Positions 20,952 through 32,553 are shown, counted from the first letter of the stretch. The stretch: DNA of 64,000 nucleotides from Daldinia sp. FL1419 (GCA_025201765.1 MU623445.1:62001-126000); one strand, 5' to 3'. Numbers and translations: made by a program. Notes: a model not told the origin generated them from the sequence alone.

Positions 20952-23900
20952 ATGGCAAGCGAATTGCGCTTTGACGACCAAGTCGTCGTCGTCACCGGCG
21001 CTGGCGGTGGCTTGGGAAAGGCATATGCTACTTTCTTCGCTTCGAGGGGAGCTAAGGTCGTTGTCAACGATCTGGGAGGTTCATTCAAGGGTGATGGCAA
21101 TTCAACAAAGGTAAATAGGAATTTCGGTCATCTCTTAAATACGCCCGGTATCGAACGCGTCCGCTAACGTGTATGTTACAATTACCAGGCTGCCGATGTA
21201 GTCGTAGACGAGATCAAAGCCGCTGGTGGCCAGGCCGTGGCCAACTACGACAGCGTCGAGAACGGTGAGAAGATCATCGAGACCGCCATTAAGGCATTCG
21301 GCCGAATCGACATCTTACTCAACAACGCCGGTATCCTACGAGATGTCAGCTTCAAGAACATGACGGACCAGGACTGGGATTTGATTATCAAGGTGCACGT
21401 CAAGGGCTCTTACAAGTGCGCACGTGCTGCCTGGCCATACTTCCGTAAACAGAAGTATGGTCGTGTAATCAACACTGCATCTGCTGCTGGATTGTTCGGC
21501 AGCTTCGGCCAGGCCAATTATTCGGCTGCTAAGTTGGCCATGGTCGGCTTCACGGAGACGCTTGCTAAAGAGGGCGTCAAATACAACATCCTCTCCAACG
21601 TCATTGCTCCCATAGCCGCAAGCCGCATGACGCAGACCGTCATGCCTCCGGATGTCTTGGAAAATCTAAAGCCCGACTGGGTCGTCCCGCTCGTCGCCGT
21701 CTTGGTACACAAGAGCAACACTAAGGAGAACGGCGGTATTTTCGAAGTTGGTGGCGGTCACGTCGCGAAGTTGAGGTGGGAGAGATCGAGCGGTCTCCTC
21801 CTAAAGGCGGACGACAGCTACACACCCGGCGCTATTCTGAAGAAGTGGGACAAGGTTGTCGATTTCTCTAACCCCCAGTACCCGACTGGACCCAACGACT
21901 TCCTGGCTCTCCTCGAAGAGTCGATGAAGCTCGGCCCCAACGAACAAGGCGAGACGCTAGACTTCACCGGCCGTGTGGCTTTAGTCACGGGGGGTGGTGC
22001 TGGTATCGGACGTGCCTACTGTCTTGCTTTCGCCAAGCACGGCGCGTCGGTTGTCGTGAACGACTTGATGGATCCCGACACTGTTGTCAATAAAATCAAG
22101 GAGATGGGCGGCAAAGCAGTTGGTGTCAAGGCATCTTCTGAGGATGGCGATACTGTCGTCAAGGCCGCAATTGATGGCTTTGGCCGTATCGATATCATTA
22201 TCAACAATGCCGGTATTCTCCGAGACAAGGCATTCAGCAACATGGATGACAGCCTCTGGGACCCCGTTATAAACGTTCACCTCCGAAGTACATATAAGGT
22301 TACCAAGGCAGCTTGGCCCTACTTCCTTAAGCAGAAGTACGGACGCATCGTAAACACTACGTCAACTAGTGGTATCTATGGAAACTTTGGACAGGCTAAC
22401 TACGCGGCGGCGGTAAGTGATTAAGTTATAGAATGATTAAATCGAAAACTAACGAATCCCAGAAATGCGGTATCCTCGGATTCTCCCGTACTATTGCCCT
22501 CGAGGGAGCCAAGTACAACATCTACTGCAACACCATTGCTCCTAATGCCGGAACTGCCATGACCCGAACCATATTACCAGAGGAGCTAGTCCAGGCCTTC
22601 AAGCCTGACTACATTGCTCCTCTTGTTCTTGCCCTCTGCAGCGACAAGGTGCCCAAGAACCCCACAGGCTACCTGTACGAGGTTGGCAGCGGTTGGTGTG
22701 GTCGGACAAGGTGGCAACGGTCGGGAGGTGTTGGCTTCCCAGTAGACGTTAAACTAGTTCCCGAAGAGGTTGCCAAGAGCTGGGCCAAGATCGTCGATTT
22801 CGACGATGGCCGAGCAGACCACCCTGAGAAGTCCCAAGATTCAGTGGCTAAGATTATGGCCAACATGGAGAACAAGCGAGGGGCATCTAAGGTATGATGA
22901 GCCCTCTTTTCTTAACGTTCTCCTACTTGGACTGTCATGTATATATATCTGTAATATGTTCTAGCTTAGAAAACAAATGAACTATTGATGTTGACTTTTC
23001 ATTTTTTGTGCAGGCTCCCACCGAAAGTAACCAATATCTCGAAGCCCAAAGGAAAGCCTTAGCTACCAAGTCTCAGCCTACGGAGTTTACCTACACAGAC
23101 CGCGACAGCATGCTCTACAACCTAGGCGTTGGTGCCAAGAGAACTGAGCTGCAGTATGTATTCGAGGGAGCTGAGAACTTCCAGGTCCTACCGACGTACG
23201 GCGTGATCCCTCAGTTCGATACCAACATGCCGTTCAGCATGGACGAATTAGTGCCCAACTTCTCGCCCATGATGCTGCTGCACGGCGAGCAGTACCTCGA
23301 AATCAAGAAGTACCCGATCCCCACAGCGGCACGAACCAAGAACTTCGGCAAGCTGATCGAGGTCGTGGATAAGGGCAACGCTGCTATTCTAAAGTACGGC
23401 GTTAGTACTGTGAATGCAGAGACTGATGAGGAGCTCTTCTACAACGAGGCTACTGTTTTCTTGAGGGGCTGCGGAGGCTTTGACGGCCAGAAGAAACCGG
23501 CCGATCGGGGTGCGGCTACGGCTGCTAACGCCCCGCCTAAGAGACATCCTGATATCATTGTCGAGAGCAAGACTACGGAGGAACAGGCTGCTATTTACCG
23601 ACTTAGCGGCGACTACAAGTGAGATTTTCCCTTTTATTCTGACCCTAGTAACATTGATACTAACCACATCATAGCCCTCTACACATCGACCCTGGCTTCG
23701 CCAAGATGGGCGGGTTCAAGGTCCCCATCCTCCACGGTCTCTGCTCGATGGGCATAGCCGCCAAAGTCGTCTACGAGAAATTCGGACCCTTCCGCAACGT
23801 CAAGGTTCGCTTCGCCGGTACCGTTGTGCCGGGCCAGACCCTTGTCACAGAGATGTGGAAGGAGGGCCCGTCCAAGGTCGTTTTCCAGACTAAGGTCAAG

Positions 23901-23972
23901 GAGACGGGCCGTCTGGCGATCTCTGGTGCTGCCGCTGAACTTGTGGACGGAGGGAGAGGAGGGAGGTTGTGA
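20952..23972 (+). CDS. fox-2: Peroxisomal multifunctional beta-oxidation enzyme Fox2 (hydratase/dehydrogenase)
   Basis: Five exons (20952-21110, 21189-22412, 22463-22891, 23014-23618, 23675-23972) encode 904 residues, the usual Fox2 size. Two SDR domains in tandem carry the cofactor loops TGAGGGLG and TGGGAGIG, NNAG motifs, and catalytic Tyr-x3-Lys as YSAAK and YAAAK; the second Lys is created by the splice after 22412. They are followed by a MaoC-type 2-enoyl-CoA hydratase 2 domain containing the signature GDYNPLHIDPGFAKMGGF, which spans the last intron. The enzyme converts trans-2-enoyl-CoA through (3R)-hydroxyacyl-CoA to 3-ketoacyl-CoA. The C-terminus is GRL, only a variant of the SKL-type peroxisomal signal. 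Two CCTCGG motifs upstream suggest induction by fatty acids. Confidence 0.96.
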
Positions 23973-24875
23973 ATCCGCCTAGGACAGGGGACGGGATGGT
24001 TATGGTTGTGGGAGGGGGATTTGGTGAGTGGAGCGTGGGTGTATAAGAAGAACGAGTGAAGCGAAATAAGGGTGATAGAATGGGATAAGGCGAGATGAGA
24101 CGATACGAGACAGGGGAGCATTCATCTTTTTTTTTTAGTCCTTTTTTATTCCTGTTAGCATCGGGACTTGTATTGTCAGATTGGGCGTCGTTGTAAAAAG
24201 ATGATGGATGGATGTAGCTTAAACTTGGAACAGGACATTTTCAGTTTGAAATGGAAGGGACTTATACGGGAATACAAACAGTTTTATACTTGGATTTTTC
24301 TTTCCATTGCGTGATCTTTTCACCTATTTCATAAATACCTACCTACAGTATCTGAAGAACCATACTGGGGGTTTGGGTTTGTAGAAATGGTCTAAACACA
24401 GACCACTCACTCTATGGGATGGTGACATTTCATAGCGCTCCCTGGTTTCTAAAACTTAGAATAGGTTGATAGGATAAGTTAAATATACCTAATCAAGATA
24501 TATATAGCCCACCCCGGGTTGAAATATTTACCACCCCCTTGGCAAGCAAGCAAGCCACTACGCAAATCCGGGTTGGCCCAACTTTCGCTATAGATGAGAC
24601 TCCAAAAATATGATTAAATCATTGCATACAGTAAGTAGTATTACTAAAGGCCGTAGCCCGTGACATATAGTTGCATGTTCGATGCTGCTAATGGGTATAA
24701 CATACAGATAACCTCGTGTCCGTTTCCCTACCATACGACCGTTATGTTTTCTCTTACGCCCGTTCCCAATGCGAGGTTCGCTTTACCAAATCTGACTTCA
24801 AGGAGAGGTTCAATCGATAGCCAGATAATGCTCCGCTTTTACCGAAACTCCCATGTCCAACTTAACTCCGTCCCG
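23973..24875. other. Intergenic between convergent fox-2 and the RBR ligase gene
   Basis: About 900 bp. It holds the 3' flanks of two converging genes and a T tract at 24127-24138. No further gene is supported. Confidence 0.5.
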
Positions 24876-26852
24876 CTATACAAATAAGTTCTCTATAATG
24901 AAATCACAGAACTCCTCAATGCTTGGGACCTTGCCGCCTGGAAGTATACGTCCCAAGCCTTTGTCTCGACCAAAACTGCCTACGCCATCTTCAAGGTATG
25001 CCTTCTCCGCGTCGGATAGTTCGCGTCTTTCGGATTCTCTCCACTTCCGTTCTGCCTCTATCTTGGCTTTTCGGAGGATTTCCTCGGTATTCTCTGCTTC
25101 CCATAAGTTACACTTGTTACATTCACCACATTGCCGACCGTCTCCCTCGGGCCTAAAATGCTGACAAAAGTGCTGGTAACCTTCGGTAGGAGTACCAATG
25201 TTTTTGCGGCAGACGTAGCACATCTTGTAACCGCAGGGGCAGGTCAACTTGTTGCACCCTGCCGTCTTGACGAAGGAAGTACTGCATCGGGGACAAACAC
25301 GCTTGATCGCCATAGACATGGCCTGCTCCACTTGAGTGCGCAGAGCGACGAGAGACGACTCGTGGCAAACGTGAACATCTACCCAAGCCTTTGAACATGA
25401 TAGGCAAGATGAACGTCCGCAGGCCGGATTCTGACAATTGAACTTCAACCCACGACGCCGACGCTGATGCCTCCCGATGGCTGCTCCGAAATGCCAGGAC
25501 ACATAACCCCTAAACGATTGATTCAAGCACAAAACGGCAAAGGCTAACGCTAGCACGAGTATGGGAACTGAAAGAGGGGATAAGATTAAACAAATGAGGA
25601 TGACAAAAAAGTTTGGAATGTTGGAAACACGGATTCTGGGTCTACGGTCGCTAGTTGGCATATATAGATCGTCGACTTCGGCGTAGGTGCAAAAAGGACA
25701 CCTGATTAGGGGCAAGCCGCTAGATAAAAGCCCATGCTCCGCCAGTCGTTGCTCCAGCTTGCGTATAATCTCATCCCCATTTTTCTCCCCTTGCATAGCG
25801 CGATGGATATGCTCGGGCGATATGCAGCTTTCGCACTCCACGGACGCCACGGCAGGGCATCGAAGAGCACCCGTTTGTTTCTCGATGCTACGCTGCCACC
25901 CCTGTCCGAATACCGCTTCGGTGATGGAATGTCGAACGCAGTTAAAGCAGATCATATGTCCTTCAGCCGCGCAAGTAGTAATTTCTTCAAAAATAACATC
26001 CGCATAACAGCAATTGCATTCGAAAATTGCTTCGTGTGCTTCGGCATCTTCCGTTAGTAGAGCAACAGCCATAGCACGGTCCCTTTCTTCTCTTGACAGT
26101 TGTTCGCGCTCCTTTAAGGGCAGTATAAGCTCTTCAAATAATTCTCTATCCAATTCAGCACTGCCAGTAGTCTTCAAGGTTGGAACCATCGACCCGTCGT
26201 CGGCGGATCTCCATATAATAAGGGGATGCGTTTCCGCCTCGGTCGAAGTCACAGGTTTGCGACGGAACAGTATAGACGATATAGTAAACTTCCACGACTT
26301 AGACGATAGGTCCACGAGAGTCGGTCGCGCGTCGAGGTACGAATAGTTTGACTCGGATAAAACCGCATCGATAGAAGATCTAGATAAACCTTTAAACTCT
26401 TGCATTGCGAGACCGCGTACTGCCTCTTTATATTCCGCCGTTCTGAATGCCTCAGTTCGCGATACTAGCGTACTCGAACCCAAGGCATTCTGCTCGCCAG
26501 CCCTCCGCCGCCCCTTAACAAATTCCCCAGGGTTCTTCAGTAGCTTATCCGTAATGATGAACAAACGCGACTCTTCGGAGAAGGATGCGAGCATTTCCCT
26601 GAAGACTTCGACTTGGATATTGGGGAAGAGGTCGGCGAGTCTCTCGAGGTTCTGGTTTAGATCGAGCACATCTGGAGGCGGTTGGCTAGCAGGTTGAAGT
26701 TGCGACTCGTCGAACAAATATTCAGGGGATGAAGCTAGGCTTCGAGGGCGCGACGGCGAGACATCCGGAGAACGATTGGATGGTTTGGACCTGCTTGATT
26801 TAAAGGAGCCCCTCCGGCCAGACGAGGCACTGAGCAAACTCGAAAGAAACAT
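24876..26852 (-). CDS. RBR-type E3 ubiquitin ligase with CUE-like and membrane segments
   Basis: Single exon, 658 residues. Residues 1-55 are Ser/Arg-rich. Residues 67-105 (LERLADLFPNIQVEVFREML) look like a CUE ubiquitin-binding domain. RING1 begins with CNCC near 279 and contains GHMICFNCV. An IBR-like region is split: CPFC at 385-388, then CQNPACGRSSCLSC at 473-486. RING2 at 520-548 reads CPRCSTSFVKTAGCNKLTCPCG. Its Cys533 in AGCNK is at the place of the catalytic cysteine that accepts ubiquitin in RBR ligases. Between RING1 and the IBR cysteines, residues 411-444 form a strongly hydrophobic stretch able to span a membrane. The layout resembles the RNF216/TRIAD3 group. Substrates are unknown. 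The start is the only reasonable ATG at the head of the frame. Confidence 0.9.
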   Translation of the reverse strand: MFLSSLLSASSGRRGSFKSSRSKPSNRSPDVSPSRPRSLASSPEYLFDESQLQPASQPPPDVLDLNQNLERLADLFPNIQVEVFREMLASFSEESRLFIITDKLLKNPGEFVKGRRRAGEQNALGSSTLVSRTEAFRTAEYKEAVRGLAMQEFKGLSRSSIDAVLSESNYSYLDARPTLVDLSSKSWKFTISSILFRRKPVTSTEAETHPLIIWRSADDGSMVPTLKTTGSAELDRELFEELILPLKEREQLSREERDRAMAVALLTEDAEAHEAIFECNCCYADVIFEEITTCAAEGHMICFNCVRHSITEAVFGQGWQRSIEKQTGALRCPAVASVECESCISPEHIHRAMQGEKNGDEIIRKLEQRLAEHGLLSSGLPLIRCPFCTYAEVDDLYMPTSDRRPRIRVSNIPNFFVILICLILSPLSVPILVLALAFAVLCLNQSFRGYVSWHFGAAIGRHQRRRRGLKFNCQNPACGRSSCLSCSKAWVDVHVCHESSLVALRTQVEQAMSMAIKRVCPRCSTSFVKTAGCNKLTCPCGYKMCYVCRKNIGTPTEGYQHFCQHFRPEGDGRQCGECNKCNLWEAENTEEILRKAKIEAERKWRESERRELSDAEKAYLEDGVGSFGRDKGLGRILPGGKVPSIEEFCDFIIENLFV

Positions 26853-27572
26853 TTTACGTCGAGCAAAACGAAACCGAGTCGAAGGAGAAAAGCATCGTCG
26901 TTCCTAATTCACGAGCGACGAATGTCAACCGGACTTTGTTTGAAATGAAAAAAAAATATGACCAGGGGCCTTGATATGGGTAGTATTAACTACGGATTGG
27001 GAAATTTGTTATTCACGGACTCTGTACTAAGGTTGTCTGTGAGCAACAGGGGGTGAATCAAATTCAAATAGTAGAAAGATCAACCAAGGCGCGTTGCAAT
27101 ATAAATCTTAAAAGGAGAAACATGAAGAAATGTTGAGTTGGTGAGAAATGGTCTGGAAATGGTTTAGAAGTGGTGCAACTTGCAACTTGCAACTAACCTT
27201 AATAACTCGCAACAGAAGCAAAAAGTCACGTTAGGCAAATTGCAAGTGCAAAGGTACGAATGACCAAAATGACTAAAAAAGACCAAGGAGAAAAATACAT
27301 GCATGTGCAGGTACCTACCTACAGTACTTACCATACATTTTTTATTACGTATGGCTTCAATCTTGGAGAAGTCCACCTTCCGGGGAGCTGCACTGCCCAC
27401 TGTTTCAAGGCCCAAGGTCCCTCTGTAGAAGGGTCGGATGTTACCCCAAGCCGGAGCGGGTCGAACCTACCATGTCGGGTTAGCCGTAAAGACGAATTGT
27501 ACCAACTCAAGGACCCACTTTGTATTGTTCACATATAGACAGTTATAACCTCGTCCAATCACAGTCAACGTA
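26853..27572. other. Intergenic region upstream of the RBR ligase gene and the tRNA
   Basis: About 700 bp without a supported gene. A short direct repeat of GCAACTT (2.9 copies) lies at 27175-27194. The small frames here have no motif support. Confidence 0.5.
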
Positions 27573-27687
27573 GGCCCAATGGTCCAGTGGTAAGATACTC
27601 GCTTCGGGTTAGTTAGTAGTTCTACCCAGTCTCTCTCAAGAGATTTGAAGTTGTGAGTGGTCCCGGGTTCGAATCCCGGTTGGGCCC
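27573..27687 (+). tRNA. tRNA-Pro(CGG) with a 43-nt intron
   Basis: The acceptor arm pairs GGCCCAA (27573-27579) with TTGGGCC (27680-27686), discriminator C. The D arm contains AGTGGTAA, and the T arm is CCGGG-TTCGAAT-CCCGG. The anticodon stem CTCGC (27598-27602) pairs with GTGAG (27653-27657, one G-T pair), and the loop places CGG at 27605-27607, reading the CCG codon. The stem is only completed if 27609-27651 is removed as an intron after position 37, the canonical place for eukaryotic nuclear tRNA introns. The mature length is 72 nt before CCA addition. The internal A and B boxes are in the gene itself. A T-rich stretch about 10 nt downstream fits a Pol III terminator. Confidence 0.93.
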
Positions 27688-28213
27688 TTTAACTTTTGTT
27701 CATTCATGTATTAAAGAAGTTTGGTCCAAGACCGACTATTCTTTTTGGCTAGTTTTGGTGTCTTGGAAGCATTCTCTAAGACGGCAGGACGGGATACTGC
27801 ATGTTATATTATTTTTATGGAGTATTTTTATGGAGTATATGTACATCAACTTGGAGACCTCCAAATCCCCAAACCTGTTTGGTGAAATTTGATTGGTCAT
27901 TCAAGTCCCCTTATTCAAGACATTAAGCACATTGCAATCACATGTCTATGTAAGGTAACCTACCTCCTTTATGTACTTCCATCAAATGATTGCAGCTCAC
28001 AACACATGCACTTTTGTCGAATTCTCAAAAGACTTATATTAAAAGCTAAGAATTTTTATTTTTATTTTTTTATAAATACTAAACTCTCTTAGAGAATGAG
28101 TCTCGGAGTCACGTGGCTCCATCTCTCAACTTTTATACATGCAGCTAAGTCTTTACGAACTGCCCAATCTAATTACAGGTAGGCATGTATTCGAGAAACC
28201 CCAAGATTCCTCT
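27688..28213. other. Intergenic, tRNA to alpha-galactosidase 3' end
   Basis: About 500 bp of AT-rich DNA including a T-rich tract at about 28050-28070. No gene recognised. Confidence 0.5.
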
Positions 28214-29713
28214 TTATGATGGGGTAAGTTTGTATAGAACGCTCTGTCCTTCCCCAAGCTGCGCTGCTAAGCTTGAACTCTCGGCCCCTAAATCCTTATT
28301 AGCCCATACATCGTGGACGTCAAATGTTCCACTAATCCCAAGATCACCCCACGACACCGTTACGGTCTGCACGCCTGATAATGAAGTACCAAACCCACCC
28401 TGACCTTCGTCCGGACCGTAGTTAGCAATCACCACTACGACGACCCCCGACGGATCCGGCCCTGCAACCCACGCCTGCAACTGCTGCGAGCTGGTAGAGC
28501 CAGTTCCTGGGTTACGGGGTTGCATCGGGTAGTGGGAGGTAAAGTCAGCAATTGCAATAGCATCTGAATTTGTTAAGAGATTGAGCCCAAAGTCATCAAG
28601 GTTAGTCAAATCAGAGCCGGTAATAAGATTCGCGCCCGCTCCAAGCCAGTGTGTCATGATGGTTTGGCGCTCATCATCCGTAACGCCTGATACCGAGGCA
28701 GGATTGCCTACAAAAAGGTTATCCATGTCTGGATATATCTTTAAAGTAGTGTTATAGCTCATAACGGTGGTTATGTATTGCCGGTAGTTGTCGATGGCTC
28801 GCTGGACAACTTCCCAGGAGACGAATGTCGATGCCCCGCCATTATTGATGTCTTGGTCGGTGCGCATGGAGTCGGCATTCGTCTCCCAGATGTCAAAGTA
28901 TTCCTGCGAACGGTCCAGCTTCCACGAAATATCCAGACGGATATCTCGCCCCGACTGTGCGATCGCTTGGTGATACGCAATAACCTCGCCGCTTAGATCA
29001 GGGGGCAGGTTTACGCCGTTTGATGGTGATCCCGGTGTTATAAAATCAAGCTTGATGAGATCGACACCCCTTTAACTAACGTATTAGCTTCAAATGGCTG
29101 GTTTTTTTTTTTTTTTTTCATCGTCGATATAGAAAACTTACCAAGAAGCGAATTGGTCGACGACGGAATTGTGCCACTCTTGAACGACCGGTTGGGAGTA
29201 GTCAAAGTTGCAACGGGCTAACCCATTATCACCGGAGCATACCGAACCAATTGTGACATTCGTCCCATAGATGGTTTTCGCTTCGTCGGCGATGAACGCT
29301 CCCGGTACGACGTAAACACCGAGGAGCAGGCCTTCGGCGTGCAAGTGGCTAGCTAAGTTTGGGATGTCAAATATAGACGAATCGTAGATGATACGTCCGA
29401 ACTCATCGCCATTCCCACCTACCGACCACCCAGAGTCGAGACTGCAATATACATATCCAGCGTCCTTTAGTGCAGTGTTTTTCGCGAGCACGTCGCATTG
29501 GCTTATCACTTCGGTCTGGTTGAATGAGAAGCCAGGCGTTGTGTTAGGATTGGCTTGTATGCCGAAAGAGTTCCATCCCCTCGGTGGACTCGTGAAGCCA
29601 TTAGGGGTAGTCTTTATCTGAACGACTTGCAAGGCCGACTCGGAGGCAGCTAGGGCAACCGTAGTTACCAGAGGGCCGGCCAACGCAATCAAGACAGAAC
29701 GTCGAGGTATCAT
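28214..29713 (-). CDS. Secreted alpha-galactosidase, glycoside hydrolase family 27
   Basis: Two exons (29142-29713 and 28214-29069), intron 72 nt with a long T/A tract inside, give 475 residues. I start at the ATG at 29713 because the frame before it has only a TTG. MIPRRSVLIALAGPLV plus the following small residues forms a signal peptide. Family marks are PPRGWNSFG near residue 44, the Tyr/Cys-rich YVYCSLDSGWS, GLLLGVYVVPG, and VDLIKLDFITPG, where the Asp of KLD is at the nucleophile position of GH27. WETNADSMRTDQDI is the region of the acid/base Asp. A beta-sandwich-like C-terminal part of about 100 residues ends the protein. It should release alpha-galactose from plant galactomannans or oligosaccharides outside the cell. 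The acceptor before 29069 reads AAAG, unusual but the only one that keeps frame. Confidence 0.9.
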
Positions 29714-30480
29714 ATTAGATTGGAATAGCAATTGAAGCTTGTCACCACATAGACGAACCAGACGTGTTATCTAGGATTCAAATAACCGCTTAAAACCCGT
29801 GCGTCGTAGACTTACGGGGGCCGACGAAGCATTATCGGTTATTCGGCAGTGAGTGTTCTATAAGACGCGGAAAGACGGGACACGGTATGGCGATGTATCT
29901 CGCGATAGATGAGTTTGGTCTTTCGAGACTCGTGCTGACGGCGGCTGTCGGCGATGAGTGTCTGTCGCCAGCACTGCCCCCCTTTTCAGCTGGCGTCAGC
30001 TTCTGACTAATATGTGTGGACGCGCAGTGGGTTCGATGTAACGGCATGAGTAATAAGTTATGGGCTACGCTGTATGAGGTGAAAGGCAACTTTTTGTTGG
30101 CATATGTTGCCATCCCGTTATTAAACTAAAGCTATCCTTAGGATCTATGGAGCTCTAGCTTCTGAGATCGTACAAGCCAGTGACACTATGTTGCAATTTT
30201 GGCGGGCAGATTAATTCCACTCAGTTACCTGATTCTTCCATTGGTTATAGAAACCCATGTGACAAATAAATACCTTTGGGCGACGTAATGCCTCTCTAAA
30301 TGTGGCTTATATATTACTAGTTATACGAAAATTAAACCTGTTTTTGGATCTGATTCGAACAAAAGGTATCTGCGGCTTATCCGGGGGCGGCATTTGAACA
30401 GTTTTTCTTACAATCCTGTTGGCGCAATAATATATCTCACAGGAGGTTATAGGCTCTTGTACGAACTTGATGGTTAGGAG

Positions 30481-30503
30481 CTACCTACCTACCTACCTAC
30501 CTA
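30481..30503. repeat. Microsatellite (CTAC)5.75
   Basis: Perfect CTAC tetranucleotide repeat, five full units plus CTA. It is related in sequence to the ACCTACCT motif that recurs in other intergenic parts of the window. Confidence 0.95.
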
Positions 30504-31882
30504 TGCTTGAAATACTACGGTGAGTAAACCACCCAACTAGGACACGTTCTTATGCAACTGTTACATCCTGGATGTAATGCATAGAAAATAGAAACGGCCG
30601 ACTGGGACAACATTTGATTAATTAATAGTCAGCCTTCAATCATACATATTATCAGAACTGTGACTTGATATACATGAGACCTACGGTCTTAATATAAATT
30701 ATACCCCTCTCTAAATACATATAAAGACGAATTGTGGTTAGCTAAAATCTCATGTAGGATTGGATTATAAGAGGTAATCATATTCATGACGGTTGCTATT
30801 TATAATGAAGCCATACAAGTGTTACTCCATAACGACTGCGGAGACAATGGGGCATACGTACTTCTTTGAATAGGACATATCCAACGTGAAGAATGATGAT
30901 GCAGTATGGCTGGCCGTGGAAGGCTAGAATAGGTATCCGGATGTGATGCTCCTGTCGACGTTGACGATTTCGACGTTGCATCGTCAGCATATGCGCTAAT
31001 TGGCTTGAATTTTCGGGCTACTCGTTATGATTGGTCTATGGAAGGAGGGTCGACGAAGCCACCACGACAATGAGGGGCAAATAAGTAATATTGCATGGAG
31101 GCTCAAGTGATAATATAGATCTATATCTCCAGAAGGCCCTTGTAGCCTGCCGGTTTATTTCCGCTTGGGCTGAGCTGAGATGCAATGGTACCTATTAAGC
31201 ATATCACTACGCAACCTTGCCTAGGAAAGTTGGCGATTGGTGGACAACTGAAAATTGTCAGGAAAACGGGGACCGCCCAGTGTTCCCGGTGATGATGTCT
31301 AGCATATCGAGATTCTAAAAGGGTATCAAGCCAACCAAGTTCTTGGATTACTAGGTGAGGGATCGAGGCAAGGTTGTATTCGTTACGTTGGAGTTTCTAG
31401 TAGTCCACGAAGGTACTCGAAGTTTCATGTGAAATAGCGAACTATAGACCATTATGATCGAGCAAGTGGGTTAGGACTACAGGTATCAAATGGCCAACGG
31501 CTGACTATAATGTAAAGAGGCCACCAAAACGGATCACTGTGTTTTCCCAGTCTGGCTAGATATCAAATTTGTAGTGGGGAGATGAACTAGAGTCTAGAAC
31601 CTGTCCCTTGATTTACGCTTTCCATCTATATTGGATGTACTGACCTAAGGGTCCTTACTCATCCTGACTCTACGGTCGAGAATATTCTTGGAACACGGGT
31701 TGCTACTGGATAGTCTGTTTTCTTCTCGAGATGCTATGAATAATCCAATTTCTATGATCCTACGGCCTCGAAGTGGTATAAGCAACCGTAAATGGAAAGG
31801 TTCAATAATTCCTACTTCATATTATTCCACAATGATATCAGGCACTTGGCAAGCCACGAGGACCGTAAGGTTGAAAATTCTA

Positions 31883-31891
31883 GTATATAAA
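31883..31891 (+). promoter_or_regulatory. TATA box of the small secreted protein
   Basis: GTATATAAAGG-type box, 130 bp before the ATG at 32021, followed by a CA-rich leader (ACCACACTCG..., ACACATAC...) typical of highly expressed fungal genes. Function is inferred. Confidence 0.55.
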
Positions 31892-32020
31892 GGGGTCCTT
31901 CCCACCCGACTTCTTAGAATCAAAAGCAAACACCACACTCGAATTCCACTACAAACCACTCGACTACAAAAGCCTTCTACTCGATACTACACATACTTAC
32001 TACCTTTCCAAATCATCACC

Positions 32021-32458
32021 ATGCGTTTCTCTCTGCTCGCCCTTCCATTCGCCATCAACGCCTATGCTGCGGCGATGGCAACCCCTGAGCAACCTGGAAA
32101 CCTCGCGGAGCGGGACAGCGGGTTCCAGGTTAACTACTACACCGACGGCGGCTGTACCGCTTACCTCGTCTCCATCTTCCCTTCTACCGACGGCAGCTGC
32201 TACGACTACTCGTACACCGGTGACAACAGCGCCAACATTGCCAACTGCGATAGCAGTAACTGCCAGTGCACCTTTTACGCCCAGTCCGGGTGCCAGGTAA
32301 GAGACCCTGGATCTGACCTATATTAACCTCTATATCATTGCATACTAGGTAATAATCTAACAACTTTACAGGGTGCTGCGCAGACTATTTCGTACAACAG
32401 CGGAAACTGTGCTTCGAACTACGGCCACGGATTCCTCTCCATGAAATGCTCCAAATAG
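32021..32458 (+). CDS. Small secreted cysteine-rich protein (effector-like)
   Basis: Two exons, 32021-32296 and 32372-32458, intron 75 nt (GTAAGA donor, TTTACAG acceptor), encode 120 residues. The first about 20 residues (MRFSLLALPFAINAYA...) are a clear signal peptide. A short linker with Glu/Arg (LAERDSG) could be a Kex2-like or pro-segment site. The mature part has eight cysteines: GGCTAY, GSCYDY, NCDSSNCQC, SGCQ, GNCAS and MKCSK. It is rich in Tyr, Ser, Asn and Gly, and the pattern would allow four disulfides. I do not recognise the family. Size, signal peptide and cysteine content fit the small secreted proteins of plant- or litter-associated fungi, but a role as effector is only inference. 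It stands alone, more than 1.3 kb from any neighbour on the right and 2.3 kb on the left. Confidence 0.85.
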
Positions 32459-32553
32459 GGCTAGGCGTACTTATGCCAGCTTCAATGTTGAATATTCCAG
32501 GGGGGATTCTATATGGAGTAGCGATTAAGGGCTTGTAGACGTTTATTCATGAT

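Larger units (their letters stand above)
29714..32020. other. Large AT-rich gene-free region
   Basis: About 2.3 kb with no supported gene. It contains a CTAC tandem repeat and, at the right end, the promoter of the small secreted protein. A 212-codon frame that begins at 31688 merely extends the secreted-protein frame upstream through non-coding sequence. Confidence 0.55.

Noticed and set aside
31688..32020. Upstream extension of the small secreted protein to 212 residues
   Set aside because: It would bury the signal peptide and read through the TATA box and leader; the ATG at 32021 is far more sensible.
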